Source of the DNA: Beroe forskalii
Taxonomy: Eukaryota; Ctenophora; Nuda; Beroida; Beroidae
Assembly (NCBI GenBank): GCA_011033025.1
Contig: WFMF01000184.1
Coordinates: 277,102 to 341,101 of the forward strand
DNA: 64,000 bases
Reading direction: 5' to 3'
In this document: positions 24,433 to 35,584 of the stretch, piece after piece
Position numbering within the stretch: the first letter of the stretch is position 1
How the letters are laid out: each line of letters starts with the position of its first letter
Program-made: the position numbers and the translations under genes
Notes under the pieces: generated by a model
The model's database searches: none
What the model was told of the DNA's origin: nothing
What the model saw: only the letters and a program-made list of their open reading frames with translations

Positions 24433-27087
24433 ATGTGTTGCTTAGTGGTGGTTGCTATGTTACAATGGTTGCCATAGAAACTGAAAGAAACCTCTGGCTG
24501 ACTGAGTTGCTGCATTTCGTATTCATGATGGAAAATTCTCTGACAACATCACCTACAAAGAGACCGGTTGGTTTTCTCGTATATCCAGAAATCACCAATC
24601 GATGGTTAGACACAATATCATGCAATTTAAATTAATTATTTTAAATTTGTAATGGATTAAATTTCTATTGTATTTTCAATTATATTAGCTTATTAGTTAT
24701 CATAATAATCTTTTGAATAAGAACTGCGGAAGCTTTTTTAAATAAATTATGCAAGTAGTTTTACGTTTTTTGTTTGATACGGAGTACAATTACACCCTAC
24801 AGTATTGGACATATGTGCACTCTACCAAATCGTTGAATCGGCCAATCCTACGCTGATCAGCTTTGATCAGAAATAGTTGGCGCTAATCAGCGCCGAGTCA
24901 GCGAATTGGCGAAGAGGCAAGAGCTTATTTTGCGCTGTTAAAAATAAAGTTTTAATCGACAAAGTGCTCTTTTTGCATTATCAGTACTAATGATGGACTA
25001 GATTTAGGACTTTATCAGATGTTGGTAAGCCAAGCTTCCATCGTAAACTTTCGTCGTAACTTTTGAAAAATCCAGTTATTATAAAATTCTCAAAATGAGA
25101 AGGTTTTAATCTTTATTTAAAATTATCACAGTAAGTATCATTATTCAATTTAATGGGGCCGGAGGGTCCAATGTCGATTTTCAGGGTTTTTTATTGCTCA
25201 CCTCTGAGACCTAAATCGCTGATTCTTGTAATTACAGGCGAATCCGCAATTCCAAAAACTTAGGTCAGGGTTGACATTTTTTATGGGGTAAAAACTTACT
25301 GGTAGCTGGCGTTCTGCTCTATCGACTGTCAGAAATACCAAAAACTAGAAATCGACCTAGAACCCCGGCCTGCTTAATATTATCAAATATAATACTATTA
25401 AATTTAATCTAGTTATTTTTTTACAGTCAGTAATGCTGCCTGATATTTTTCGTTATTATGATAAATTTCCTTGTATTGAATGCTTGAAGAGGTGAGACTT
25501 GGGAATGAATCAATTCAGTCTCAACTTTTCAATGATTCGTTTTCAATGATATTATTACCTAAATTGCAATATTTTCTATTTTTCACATTTAATTTATTAC
25601 AATGGCCGCCTATTTATTCAGCGTCTTTGTCAATCATAATGACACACTGTATCATGTATTAATTTTGTAATCTGTATGTACATTTATACACTTAGAGTTT
25701 AGACACTCATGTACGTACTATCCTCTAAATGTACTCGTACACTGTACAATTGTATACTGTTGTACATTTTATACACTGACATAAAATATTATTCTGCATT
25801 AACATTAATTTTACACTGTGTTCTTTTTGTATTCTGTACTCTCCACAATTGTGTAATGTATACACTTTTCGTGTCGTGGATGACTGTGTACACCAGTCGA
25901 ATTAAATTGTACTTTTTACAACGTTGAAGGATATATTAGATACATTTTAACACAATACAACCCATCTAAGTAAACTGTACAACGTTAAAGGATACACACA
26001 TTTTAACACGGGCAATGACAGCATATCACGGCACATGAAAGAGGAAAAAACAGTACACTACGTCATATGGAGAGGAGGATATACAAGTTTATTTTGATAT
26101 ATTTATTTGAGGAAAACCGTCAACAACATTTCATCATCACACATAAATCACATCATTTCTAAGTCTATGACTTATTATATTCCACTGTATATATTTTGTA
26201 TGATTTGCTCTACGGTTTTAGTCAATAAATGTGCACTGCAGGGCAATGAAGTACTCAACAATTCAGTAGTATAATCATACCGGAAGTTTTGCCCGCCCTA
26301 TATATATATACTATTTTACGTTATATCGTCATTTTCCGAGCACTACTATATGTCACGCCTTCCTTGTAGTGCTATATATAAGTAGTGGAGTCAATTTTAT
26401 ATGTTAAGGCGTAACTTGACTGATTTCATATATCCTCAATCTTTCAATCATGTCATTCATGTGAATTGTAATTTGTTTGTTGATTGATTCATCAGGAGCT
26501 TTTTGTTCTATAGTTTGTTGATTCACCAGTTTGTTAATCTAAATTTGCTGTGTGATTTAGTGTGGTTTTCATGAATTTATGCGAATTCTGCTTACCCATG
26601 CAATGGTTGTACAACCAGGCAGAAAATTCTCTGTACCGTAATTGTTATATTTTCAAATTTCCCTCGACCATATCCCTATTTCCCGCCTCTCCTTCTACTA
26701 TTCATACAGTTTTACCTCTCCCTTTTCTCTCTTCACTTCCCAGTTCCTGTGAATGTAGGTACTTATCACAGACACTGTCACAGAATAACCATTTATCTCT
26801 GATGCGCCCTATTCGAGATGAATCATTGCTAATTCTATCCCATTTGAAAACCTTTCATCTCCTCCCACCCCCCCCCCCCCTTGGCATCTCAATGTTCACG
26901 TTATGAAATTCGAACGATCCAATATTCCCATAGAAAGCTTCATGCCTCAAAGTTTCATCCTATTTAGTATTTACCCAATCACTTCACTAACCGCCTCCCC
27001 TAACTTCCTCACTACCTAACTTCCTCACTTACCTGATCCCCTCACTATTTCAATAACTTGATCAATAACCCTACCACTTTGCCTAGG
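24433..27087. other. No gene seen
   Basis: AT-rich sequence with short repeats of gtacactgtacaa type around 25660-25990 and a poly-C run at 26868-26880. Open frames are short and unsupported. Confidence 0.5.
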
Positions 27088-27657
27088 ATGCCACGTCGGG
27101 AGTATAAAGTAGTTGTCCTCGGTTCCGGGGGAGTAGGTAAGAGTGCCCTTACCGTGCAATACTGCTGCGGTACCTTCGTCGAAAAGTACGACCCCACCAT
27201 CGAGGATTTCTACCGAAAGGACACGGAAATCGACAACGTTCCGATTACTCTCGAGATCCTCGATACAGCAGGGACCGAGCAGTTTGTCAGCATGAGGGAT
27301 TTGTATATTCAGAACGGACAGGGGTTTCTGATCGTGTATTCGATAGCGAACTACCATTCACTGCGGGATGCTTCCGGACTCAAAGACACCATCCTGAACA
27401 TTAAACACTTGGACGAAGTGCCGATAGTTCTGGCGGGAAATAAGAAGGATCTGGAGGACCAGAGGGAGGCTTCCCCGCAGGATGGTAAGGATTTGGCGAA
27501 GGCGTGGGGATGTCCGTTCTTTGAAACTTCAGCCAAACAGGAGGTCGGCATTCCGGAGATTTTCACGGCGTTGGTTAAGGAAATGGATAGGATACCGTGT
27601 CAGAGTCACGGTAGACATAGGCGAAGGGGCAAGAGATCGAAGTGCACCATTCTGTGA
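27088..27657 (+). CDS. Rap2-like small GTPase
   Basis: 189 residues in one uninterrupted exon. P-loop GSGGVGKS; effector segment YDPTIEDFY, whose Phe matches Rap2 (Rap1 has Ser there); switch [10 protein letters not shown] with the Rap-typical Thr in place of Ras Gln61; guanine-binding motifs NKKD and ETSAK. The tail is basic and ends in the CAAX box CTIL, whose final Leu favours geranylgeranylation, so it should be a membrane-attached GTP/GDP switch. The chosen ATG gives MPRREYKVV, close to the usual Rap2 start; the open frame continues 10 codons upstream without an ATG. The sequence before the ATG (ctttgcctag) also resembles a 3' splice site, so a 5' UTR intron is possible. Full length with all G motifs intact. 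Confidence 0.93.
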   Translation: MPRREYKVVVLGSGGVGKSALTVQYCCGTFVEKYDPTIEDFYRKDTEIDNVPITLEILDTAGTEQFVSMRDLYIQNGQGFLIVYSIANYHSLRDASGLKDTILNIKHLDEVPIVLAGNKKDLEDQREASPQDGKDLAKAWGCPFFETSAKQEVGIPEIFTALVKEMDRIPCQSHGRHRRRGKRSKCTIL

Positions 27658-27718
27658 GGAGAAGCCGAGGTAGTCTCTGAGACGAATAGAGGCAATGTAT
27701 GATGATATCTGGTGTCGT

Positions 27719-27756
27719 CAACAAGGGCCCTAGGATTGATCCTTGAGGAACTCCAG
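27719..27756 (-). mobile_element. LINE reverse transcriptase scrap
   Basis: On the minus strand the segment reads SGVPQGSILGPLL, the diagnostic reverse transcriptase motif (GVPQGSxLGPLLF) of LINE elements. The similarity stops right after LL, so only a fragment of about 40-60 bp remains. It lies about 60 bp downstream of the Rap2-like gene. Confidence 0.55.
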
Positions 27757-28019
27757 ATCTGGAAGAGAGACAATGAGTAGTGCTCCAGGGTGTTTTTAGA
27801 AAAGTATTGTTTTGTACAGATTATTATTCTACTTCCGAACTTCTTCACGCGTTATGTTCGATGATTGTAGACATTGGATTTGCACGCGTAATCATCTCAA
27901 ATGGAATGTACAACTTTTACGTGAACTTGTACATGTACAATGTACATAGCGCAATGTGCAATGTACAATGTACAATATTTTGCGTGTATGATGGAGACAG
28001 TTTTCAAGCGAACGTGCTA

Positions 28020-28140
28020 AGTTCTGTTTGCTCGTGCAGGAACTATTTGCACGTGCAAAGCTCTGTTTGCACGTGCAGGCTCTCTTTACTCGCGCCAGGT
28101 TTTGTTTGCACGTGCCAAGTTCTGTTTGCACGTGCACGTT
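28020..28140. repeat. TTTGCACGTGCA tandem repeat
   Basis: About five copies of a 22-bp unit 'agttctgtttgcacgtgca' with drift. Each copy centres on the palindrome TGCACGTGCA, which includes an E-box (CACGTG). Confidence 0.8.
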
Positions 28141-28687
28141 TATGTACAGCTGTGACGCGTGTCTATGATCATGGATTTAAAAGACTTGAGACATTATTTT
28201 TAGGGATTGCTCTGGACTTTTATTATTCTCACAGCAAGCTGCTTTAACTGAGTTCGAGAGATTTTGGCGGCACTGACTGCAAATTGTCTCGTAGTTTCGA
28301 TGCGTCACCTTCCCAATATTTCACAACTTATTCCTGAAAAATTGTGGTTGGGTTTATTGCTATCATAACGTGCTACTGCGAAACCCCTAGATGATCTACG
28401 AACTTATTTAACTCATATTTTCTTTATATTTTGCTCTTACTCTTAAAGGAGGTTTTAAGCACGTCACAAGCTGTGTAACCTTCATGTTGTATAATTATAT
28501 TTCTGAAATAACGCATAAATATGCATAATATGTAATACATGGATATTAGTAATACATGGATCGATTGAATTGGGATCGATAAAGACGCCAAATACACTGT
28601 AAATCTTTAACAGAAATTCTATCGAAAGAAAGTGTCCCATTATCAAGCCCCTTATTCAATCGATCTGTGTGCACCTATTATGTATGC

Positions 28688-28800
28688 GTTTATACGCCGC
28701 GCGCGAGAAATAGGCTATTCAACGTCATCAACTCACTACATCATGCTTTGATAATGACGTCATCAAAACCGCCTATTTCTCCTGCGCGGGGTTTAATATA
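28688..28800. mobile_element. CRE-bearing MITE, complete-looking copy
   Basis: Near-palindromic: 'cgcgcgcgagaaataggc…' at the left is answered by '…accgcctatttctcctgcgcg' at the right. Between them lie 'gtcatcaactcactacatca' and 'tgataatgacgtcatc'. The octamer TGACGTCA (CRE) is exact. It is related to copies at 8855, 38935, 39815, 43965, 44475 and 45225. Confidence 0.65.
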
Positions 28801-30234
28801 CATCTGGTACAAGAGAATAAATCGTTATTTCATATCTTGTGAGCGCGCAGTGCGGTTTTTTATGATGTATTGGGTAATTTTTGCTAGTTTATATCAAGTA
28901 GAAAATTTGAAAAACATCATAATTATCATAAATATTTCTTGGTTGATTTAATAATATAGATCATTTTCTATCTGTTTCTTGTTTGAACAACATACATATC
29001 GGTAATGTATAAGCCGACCCGTAAGATCCTGAAATTGTCAGAATATTGACGCTTGAGCAGTGATCCCCAGATTATTGTTAAAAAATGAAATTTGAATCTT
29101 ATTAAATTCAATATTATGAACTTATGAAAACACCAAAAAATGATTATATTCAATTTTAAATATAAAATTTCCTTATAATTAACCTGAGGTTTCTTTTTAA
29201 CACGAAAACTTATGATTTTGCCAAGGAAGAAAAAAATGGTTTATGATTAATTTTGATAAAAAGTTTATCGAATCTTCTTTTTTGTTTAATAGTTTAATTA
29301 AAGTTATTGTAATTTTAATGGCGAACTGATCAATGGAAATATGATGTTATTAACCGATGATTAATTGGGCTCAGGTTTTGGTGAGAATAAGAAGTCATGT
29401 TACTCTTGAAATTGAGCTCTAAGATGTCAAATTCTTGATCGTTTGAACTTGGGAATGCGATTTCAATCTTCATTTTCATAACAATCAATCAACCACAAAT
29501 TATTTTCAATAATTCAGCAATCCATTTAGGATTAAACAAGCGATATATTTATACCACTTTTATACATTAATTATAAATCGTCGTATAAAAACTTAAGAAA
29601 AGTGGAAAATATGAATGAAGATATGAACGAAGTTTGTTTCGTTTTAATTATGCTTAGTTATCTTACGACAGGATGTTGAAAACATAAATTCATGAATACG
29701 GTTGGTATTTTGATCTCAATCGAATACTTATTGAGTGTTGATATGTTGCCTTGTTTAAGTTGCCTGTTGCCGGCTCAAATGTCAAAGTTCTCCACTCATT
29801 CACAAGCAAATTGTCACTTAAATGATCACAAGCGATATGATTTCCTCAATTATCGTCACACTATCAATGTAGTCTGAGAATTTGTAAAAAAATGTGTACA
29901 ACTTCAAGCCTGCGTATATAATGAATTATTTGGAATATTTCTGTTATTTTTGAAGTTTATTGCCGCATTTTAAAATCGCGTGTAAATATATCTCGATTAT
30001 TACGATATGAAATTTCCACTATAATGTAAAATGAAGTGTCTTATTGACTACATCAAATTGAGCTAAATTCACTGTTCGATTGTGGGACTGGTGGCTAGTT
30101 GGGAATTCCTATTGAAATTCTGCGTATTTCTATAAAAATTGATCACATGACATAACCGGCCAAAACTTATTACGCCGAGTTTAATGTACATTAATTATGC
30201 ATATATCTATGGAATTAAGTGAATTTTCTGACAG
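28801..30234. other. No gene seen
   Basis: AT-rich, no splice-bounded exon. A GTGCACA/ATCGAT-type repeat fragment lies just upstream, at about 28560-28675. Confidence 0.5.
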
Positions 30235-33200
30235 CTTCAATCCTGCTGAGAAGGTCTATGATAAGGATAAAGGAAGAACCAGTCGAAGTTATCGAAATAA
30301 AGGACGAATTAGAAGACCCGCCAGAAGACTGTTTTCAAAGTGTAGCTCCTCCTGAAATACCAAGGGAAAATAATCCCTACCTTTCCTTGCAAGATCCTCG
30401 TTGTCATGGAAGCCACGATGTTACGTCACGTGCTAATCGTCAGTCACGTGACAGCGATGCCCAGTCACGTGACGATCAGTACTTGTCTCAGCTGACCAAC
30501 TTTAGCTTTTCGGAAATAATGGAAGATTCGAGAACTTTTGATATTTCGCCCCAACAACACCGAACCCCGCCAGTAAGACGGAGTTCTTCGACCTATTCTC
30601 AAGTGGCTGAACTTTCACAAAGACAAAATATATGATATCCACATCAACACCATCTTTAACAACAGCCACTCAAAGCCCCACTCAAAACCCCACCCAAAAT
30701 CCCACCCAAAACTCGACTCCCACCCCTAATCCCACGCCACACTTCTCTGCACCGGCAGTCATTAAGCCATACTCACACACCACCATCCCTAAATACGATA
30801 GTCGGGGCAGGGTACTTACCTTAGGCCAGAGGTTGGAGCTAATTCGGCAGAAGAAGGAAGAAGAGGATGAAAGAGGAGGGCAGCAGTCTTCCCCGGTTCA
30901 GACTTCCCCGGTTCAGGTATTGGGCAAAGTTAGAATTTATTCGTATTTGGGGGCAGGGGTGCCAGTATTCAGTAAGCTAAAGCTGTCAATAATGACAGTA
31001 GTGTAAAGGCAGCGGTAACCGATATGAATATGCAACGATGCATTGAAGGATTGACTCAGAGTAAGAACCGCACCTTGTAGTACAAGCAGTTTATTTTTCA
31101 TTGAAGTTCTCTTACAGTATTTTAGGCGTTTTTATCGATCGATTCATGTGCACACATAGGCCATAGGGGTTACTATGCCAGTCATCAATCTCTTGGTCCT
31201 CAGGCCCCTGGTTCAGCCGGTATCCCCTCTTCAAGCCCCACCGGAGAAAACACCTCGTCTGACACTGACACGGCCCGGCACTGTGCAGCAGATAGCAGTG
31301 GTTCAACAAACAAGTTAAAAGAGACAACAAACAATGGGACAGGAAACAGCAACAAGACAGAAAACAGCACGGCAGAAAACAGCAGGACAGAAAACGGCAA
31401 CAGGACTGAAAATCAGACGAACAACAAATCAGAAGAGTCCGGGAACGGTTCTAACTTGGAGATGTTTGCCGGTGAATTGATTATTACATTAGTTGGTTGA
31501 AATCACATCTACTTGGGCTGATCAAATCTGAAAGAATCACTCGCTACGTTCGTTCGGCATTTTATGAGGTGAAATAATTCACTCGCTCCGCTCGTGCATT
31601 GTTTGAAATTTATAATAAGATGATAATAAAATACCCCAAGATATAAACTACAAGGTAGCTCTGAAGGTCCTGGTGACGGATCAGGTCCAGAACGTCATGT
31701 TCAAGAGAGGCAGGGACCACTACGAGAAAAACGGGTACGATTCCTGGAGAAATGGACATTCCAAATGAACATTCTAGTAGAGTATGATTCCATGGTCCCC
31801 AAATAAACATACAGTTTTTGCCCCGAAAATTTGTTTACGGTAAAGCAGACATGGGAATTTTCCAATAAATCTTCAGCAGACAGGACACTTTCTGAAGGCA
31901 TCTCAGCTTTAAAACTCGATTTATTCCAGGTTACGGATAAGGATCACCAGAACGAAGTTCCCTGAGTACGACGAATGTCAGATTTACACCAAGGGTTACC
32001 CCAAAGAGGTGACTTGATTAATTTCCCTGGAGGATTTGATGATTTTCCACTCAGTATTATGAGAAACTTTATGTTTGTACCATAGATTCTCAACAAATCC
32101 GGTTACGGTTAGACAAAAAGTGCCGTTTAACCGGTTTTTCGGTAAAGAATTTGTTAATCAACCAGAATCAAAGTATTCGGAATAAAAATATTCGGAATAA
32201 AAATATGCGGAATAAAAATATGCGGAATAAAAATATTCGGAATCAAAATGTTCGGTTTAGTTTCCGGTTTAGTTTCCGGTTTATTTTCCGGTTTAGTTTT
32301 CGGTTTAGTTTCCGGTTCAGTTTCCGGTTTAGTTTCCGGTTCAGTTTCCGCTAAAATGCCCAGTTAACCAGTATTTTGGTCTCGGATAGGTTAACCGGTC
32401 ATTTCCTACGGCAGGTCCTGGAAATTCTGTACTCTATCACAGAAGACCTCCGCCAACATTGCAGTCGTGTTCAGTTCTGTCAACCGGACGCTTCAGCCAG
32501 AGACGAAACTATGTTACTGGTGGTTGACAGTCGGATTATTCCTGAGGTAAGAGCAGAATGCCTGAATTGAGATGAAATTTGAGGGAATATGGGAAAATTA
32601 GCAGTTGATTTGATTGAAATTCCCCATGATTTTTTCTCATTGCCAAGACTGAAACACTTCGCTCATTTTTGGATATATTGTGCCAGTTGCTTCGTCACAT
32701 TGCATGCCATAACATTACCCTACACCTTTTATTTTGATTTCCATCATCGTATTTGACATTTCTACAAGAGTACAAGAGTACAAGCTCGTCACCTTTGATC
32801 AAAATGTTATTATGGTATCAAATTCCTTGCTGAGTTGTTCCGGTGGAGGAAAGGTAAGCGAGTTATCCAGGATATCGAGCAGATGAGTTCAGTTTGGATC
32901 CGAGTCGAGGATTGGATATCCGAGAACGAGACTGTTGTCAGTGTGACGGGTCACTTGAATCAGATGCGAACTGGACTCAGGTTTTCATAAAAAAAGAATA
33001 ATTTTAGTATTCTGCACGTGCATCGATCGATGAAGGGATCGATATTCGATAAAGGCACACATTTTGCAGCGTGCACAATTTACATTTCATCTTTTCATGT
33101 AGATTTTCTTCGAAAGTGCAGTATTTTCACGCTTTTTTATCGATTCAATTACACGAACTCAAATGGGTCATTCTAGCTCCGTTTCAGTCAGCTGATCGAA

Positions 33201-33705
33201 GTGATCGTTCACTCCGTGCACGCGGAATCCCTCCGTCCCCTCTTCCACTTCATCCCTTCTCCCAGTTACCATGGCAACTCTAACAACAGTAGTCCGTATC
33301 ACGTGATGTCTCGTCATGTGACCGGGCAGATGATCTCCCCCCGCAAGTGGTAAGATATTACAAATCGAGGAATTAGCCGAGTGGGATAATTATCGATCGA
33401 TGAAGGGATTGAAAAAGATTAAAGACGCCAATTTCACAGTGCGTGCCTTTAAATTTTCATACAATTTCCCTCAAAATTGCAGTAATTTTACGCTTCTTTC
33501 CGAAATTGCGATCAATCCATGTGCTCACACATTATAGGGTTATGGGTAACCTGCGGTCCTTGGCAGGTTGCCGTGTGACAGAATGGACTTCCACCACTGG
33601 ATGGCGTTCAGAGATTACCGGGTCCTACAGAGAGTACGCAGTAATACGCCTGTCCGTCAGAACTACCGGTCTAGAGACAAGAGTATGAATAGGACGGCTT
33701 ACTAA
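30235..33705 (+). CDS. Ser/Thr-rich nuclear-type protein with KH-like domain
   Basis: Eight exons join in phase: 30235-30572, 30623-30916, 31204-31471, 31659-31734, 31930-32008, 32415-32546, 33177-33349 and 33567-33705 (stop TAA). They give about 500 residues. The 5' exon begins at an acceptor (tttctgacag) or at the ATG at 30258. It carries MIRIKEEPVEVIEIKDELED, with two sumoylation-consensus sites (IKEE, IKDE), and SRD/SQ-rich sequence. The next two exons are low complexity (NPTQ repeats, then NRTEN/NGNS repeats). The later exons (ALKVLVTDQVQNVMFKRG … LRIRITRTKFPEYDECQIYT … EVLEILYSITEDLR) have the order and hydrophobic pattern of a KH fold with FKRG at the GxxG loop. The C-terminus is basic. 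The step 30572 to 30623 needs a 50-bp intron, or else hides a one-base frameshift. Family unrecognised; an RNA-binding nuclear role is inference. Confidence 0.6.
31120..31170. repeat. ATCGATCGAT/GTGCACAC repeat fragment
   Basis: 'ggcgtttttatcgatcgatt' followed by 'catgtgcacacata'. The same pair of motifs, often inverted, marks copies at about 28560-28675, 33010-33160, 33390-33535 and 54620-54775. Confidence 0.55.
32155..32352. repeat. Two adjoining microsatellite-like arrays
   Basis: About five units of ggaataaaaatatgc (15 bp), then about nine of CCGGTTTAGTTT (12 bp), all inside an intron of the KH-like gene. Confidence 0.85.
33010..33160. repeat. ATCGATCGAT/GTGCAC repeat copy
   Basis: Starts 'gcacgtgcatcgatcgatga' and includes 'cgataaaggcacacattttg'. 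It lies in the intron before exon 33177; a second related copy lies at 33390-33535 in the following intron. Confidence 0.5.
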
Positions 33706-33721
33706 GATCCCCTGACACAAG

Positions 33722-33841
33722 CCCCCCCCCCCCCAGGATTAACGTTTCCTAAAACCGTAACACTGAATTCTGATCATGCGAACCCTAGACCTAACTCTAA
33801 CACAAACTGATGTACATGTAGATGCTTATGGGGGGGGGGGG
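33722..33841. mobile_element. Element bounded by poly-C and poly-G
   Basis: A C13 run and a G11 run enclose about 100 bp with 'ccctagacctaactctaaca' and 'gtacatgtagatgctt'. The same inner motifs follow a C run at 42305-42480 in HADH intron 1. Poly-C/poly-G termini act as inverted repeats, so I read a small non-autonomous element. Confidence 0.5.
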
Positions 33842-33907
33842 AGCAATACGCCTGTCCGTCAGAACTACCGGTCTAGAGACAAGAGTATGAATAGGACCGC
33901 TTATTGA
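33842..33907 (+). repeat. Second copy of the KH-like gene's last coding bases
   Basis: The final 60 or so coding bases of exon 33567-33705 (aatacgcctgtccgtcagaa to the stop) are repeated right after the poly-C/poly-G element, here ending in TGA instead of TAA. No acceptor precedes it, so it is unlikely to be used. Confidence 0.8.
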
Positions 33908-34345
33908 GGAAGGGCACATTATCGTAGGAGCCCGAAATCGTCATGACATTGACCAATCAGAGCGCGAGTTAAGGGCAAAATTCAAATAATAGGATTGTTT
34001 TAGTTTCTAGGTTTGAAATTATTTTGTTCGGATTGGGGATACCATCGTCCATATTTAACAGTTCAGTTTGCCATGTTCGTAACTTTAGTTTACGCGTTTT
34101 TACCATATTTGTTTATTTGTTGTTTCCAGAACTTGAATACTCGAATGTTCAATTTTGAATGTTAAATTTCATTGAATTTTGTAGAAAAAGTTCATCATGA
34201 TGAGCCTAATAAAACCGACTATACTTGATCTAAATTTTTGCGAGAGTTTAAATTTTCTGCTTTTCATAACATAGATTACCCTTCATTTTTGTTTCTTTTT
34301 ACCATTATTTGTTATTTAATAACATAATTTTCTCCAGAATAGAGC

Positions 34346-35041
34346 ATGTCTAAGTTCCCCAGAAGTCGCTTTGAATTCATGTTATATGGCAACACGGCAG
34401 CGGAGTTCCAGAGTCCCAATGAAGGCAAGCTCCCTCGCCCTATCTCTGAACAGGGAAGTCTTCATTTGGCTGGCGACAAGAAACGCAGGAGTCAAAAGAT
34501 GGCTGAGTTGTTTCCTTTCCGCTGCTTTTTCTTCTTGAGGGAGAATCACAGGACAAGGAAAAGAAAAAGGGCTGCGAAGAGAAACCATTGTCCTGACCTT
34601 GATTCGACTGTGAGTGTATCAGGTGACACGACAATACCAAACTTATTTCATGATGTGGCTATGGTGGCTCCCGAACCTGATTCGACTGTGAGTGTACCAG
34701 GTGACACGACAATACCAAACTCAGAATGTGGGTTTATCCTGAAAGTAACTCCAGTGTTACGTGAGGAAACTGGTAAGTTTAACATTGAGTTATCAGTGGA
34801 TGATAAGGACTACCCTGCTGACTTGCACTGTCACAGGGATGTTATCAGCAGTGCTAACATGCACCTTGTTATTGAGGAGAGGTTTGGGAGTGGTAGATGG
34901 TATAACTTCTGTATGACTTGGAGAGGTAGACCAGAGTACAACCCTAAGAGTGGTTGTGTAGAGTGGGATGGCTGGAGGTGTGATACACCCCTAGCCAGGC
35001 TTGTTGTGTACTACGATGTAAGGAACTATCATAGTTCCTAA
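34346..35041 (+). CDS. Unrecognised 231-residue ORF
   Basis: A complete ATG-to-stop frame follows 'ttttctccag' by nine bases, so the ATG may lie just inside an exon. The protein has a basic cluster RTRKRKRAAKRN at residues 69-80 (nuclear-localisation type). A near-exact internal repeat (DSTVSVSGDTTIPN at 86-99, DSTVSVPGDTTIPN at 112-125) follows. The C-terminal half is Trp/Tyr-rich and globular-looking (GSGRWYNFCMTWRGRPEYN, CVEWDGWRCDTP). There is no signal peptide or membrane segment. I recognise no family. Non-repeat composition, length and codon variety argue that it is or was a real gene. It lies between the KH-like gene and the 60-bp array. Confidence 0.5.
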   Translation: MSKFPRSRFEFMLYGNTAAEFQSPNEGKLPRPISEQGSLHLAGDKKRRSQKMAELFPFRCFFFLRENHRTRKRKRAAKRNHCPDLDSTVSVSGDTTIPNLFHDVAMVAPEPDSTVSVPGDTTIPNSECGFILKVTPVLREETGKFNIELSVDDKDYPADLHCHRDVISSANMHLVIEERFGSGRWYNFCMTWRGRPEYNPKSGCVEWDGWRCDTPLARLVVYYDVRNYHSS

Positions 35042-35584
35042 AAACGATTTAACTCTTTATGTAGTATGTTATGATTAAGAAGAGTGATTGATCTATTTTC
35101 TTTCACTCGGCAGCTGCAGTAATAATGTTGTTTTTCCCCAAAAAGGAAAAAATGTTTTTTCATAGTCCAATGAGATTAAATGTTAGATAGATTTAAGTGT
35201 TGAATAGATTTTATAATCTGGAAAATTTGTGATTATTTGATTTTCACTTGATTTTAGCTTTTCACTGATCTATTTACAAAACTTACCATGAACTCAACCA
35301 TTTTTTACTGTCAAGTAGTATAGTAGTGTAGGTGTCACTACTCTTTTTATGCTGCATAAAGCCTATGAACCCTAATCAAACACCCCTATTCTTTTGAAGT
35401 AAGTTAGTACCTACTTAGTTACCCTAATTAGTCTGATTTTTAATGTAATACGGCTAAGAATACTGAGGGTTTCAAGTCAATGGGTGTTTCAGTTACTGCC
35501 CTAGGTCAGTTCAAAGTTTTGGGTTACGTGACCAAACCGGCACTATTCAAATGCGTCAATTAAAGTCCTACCCTAAATATTCTA

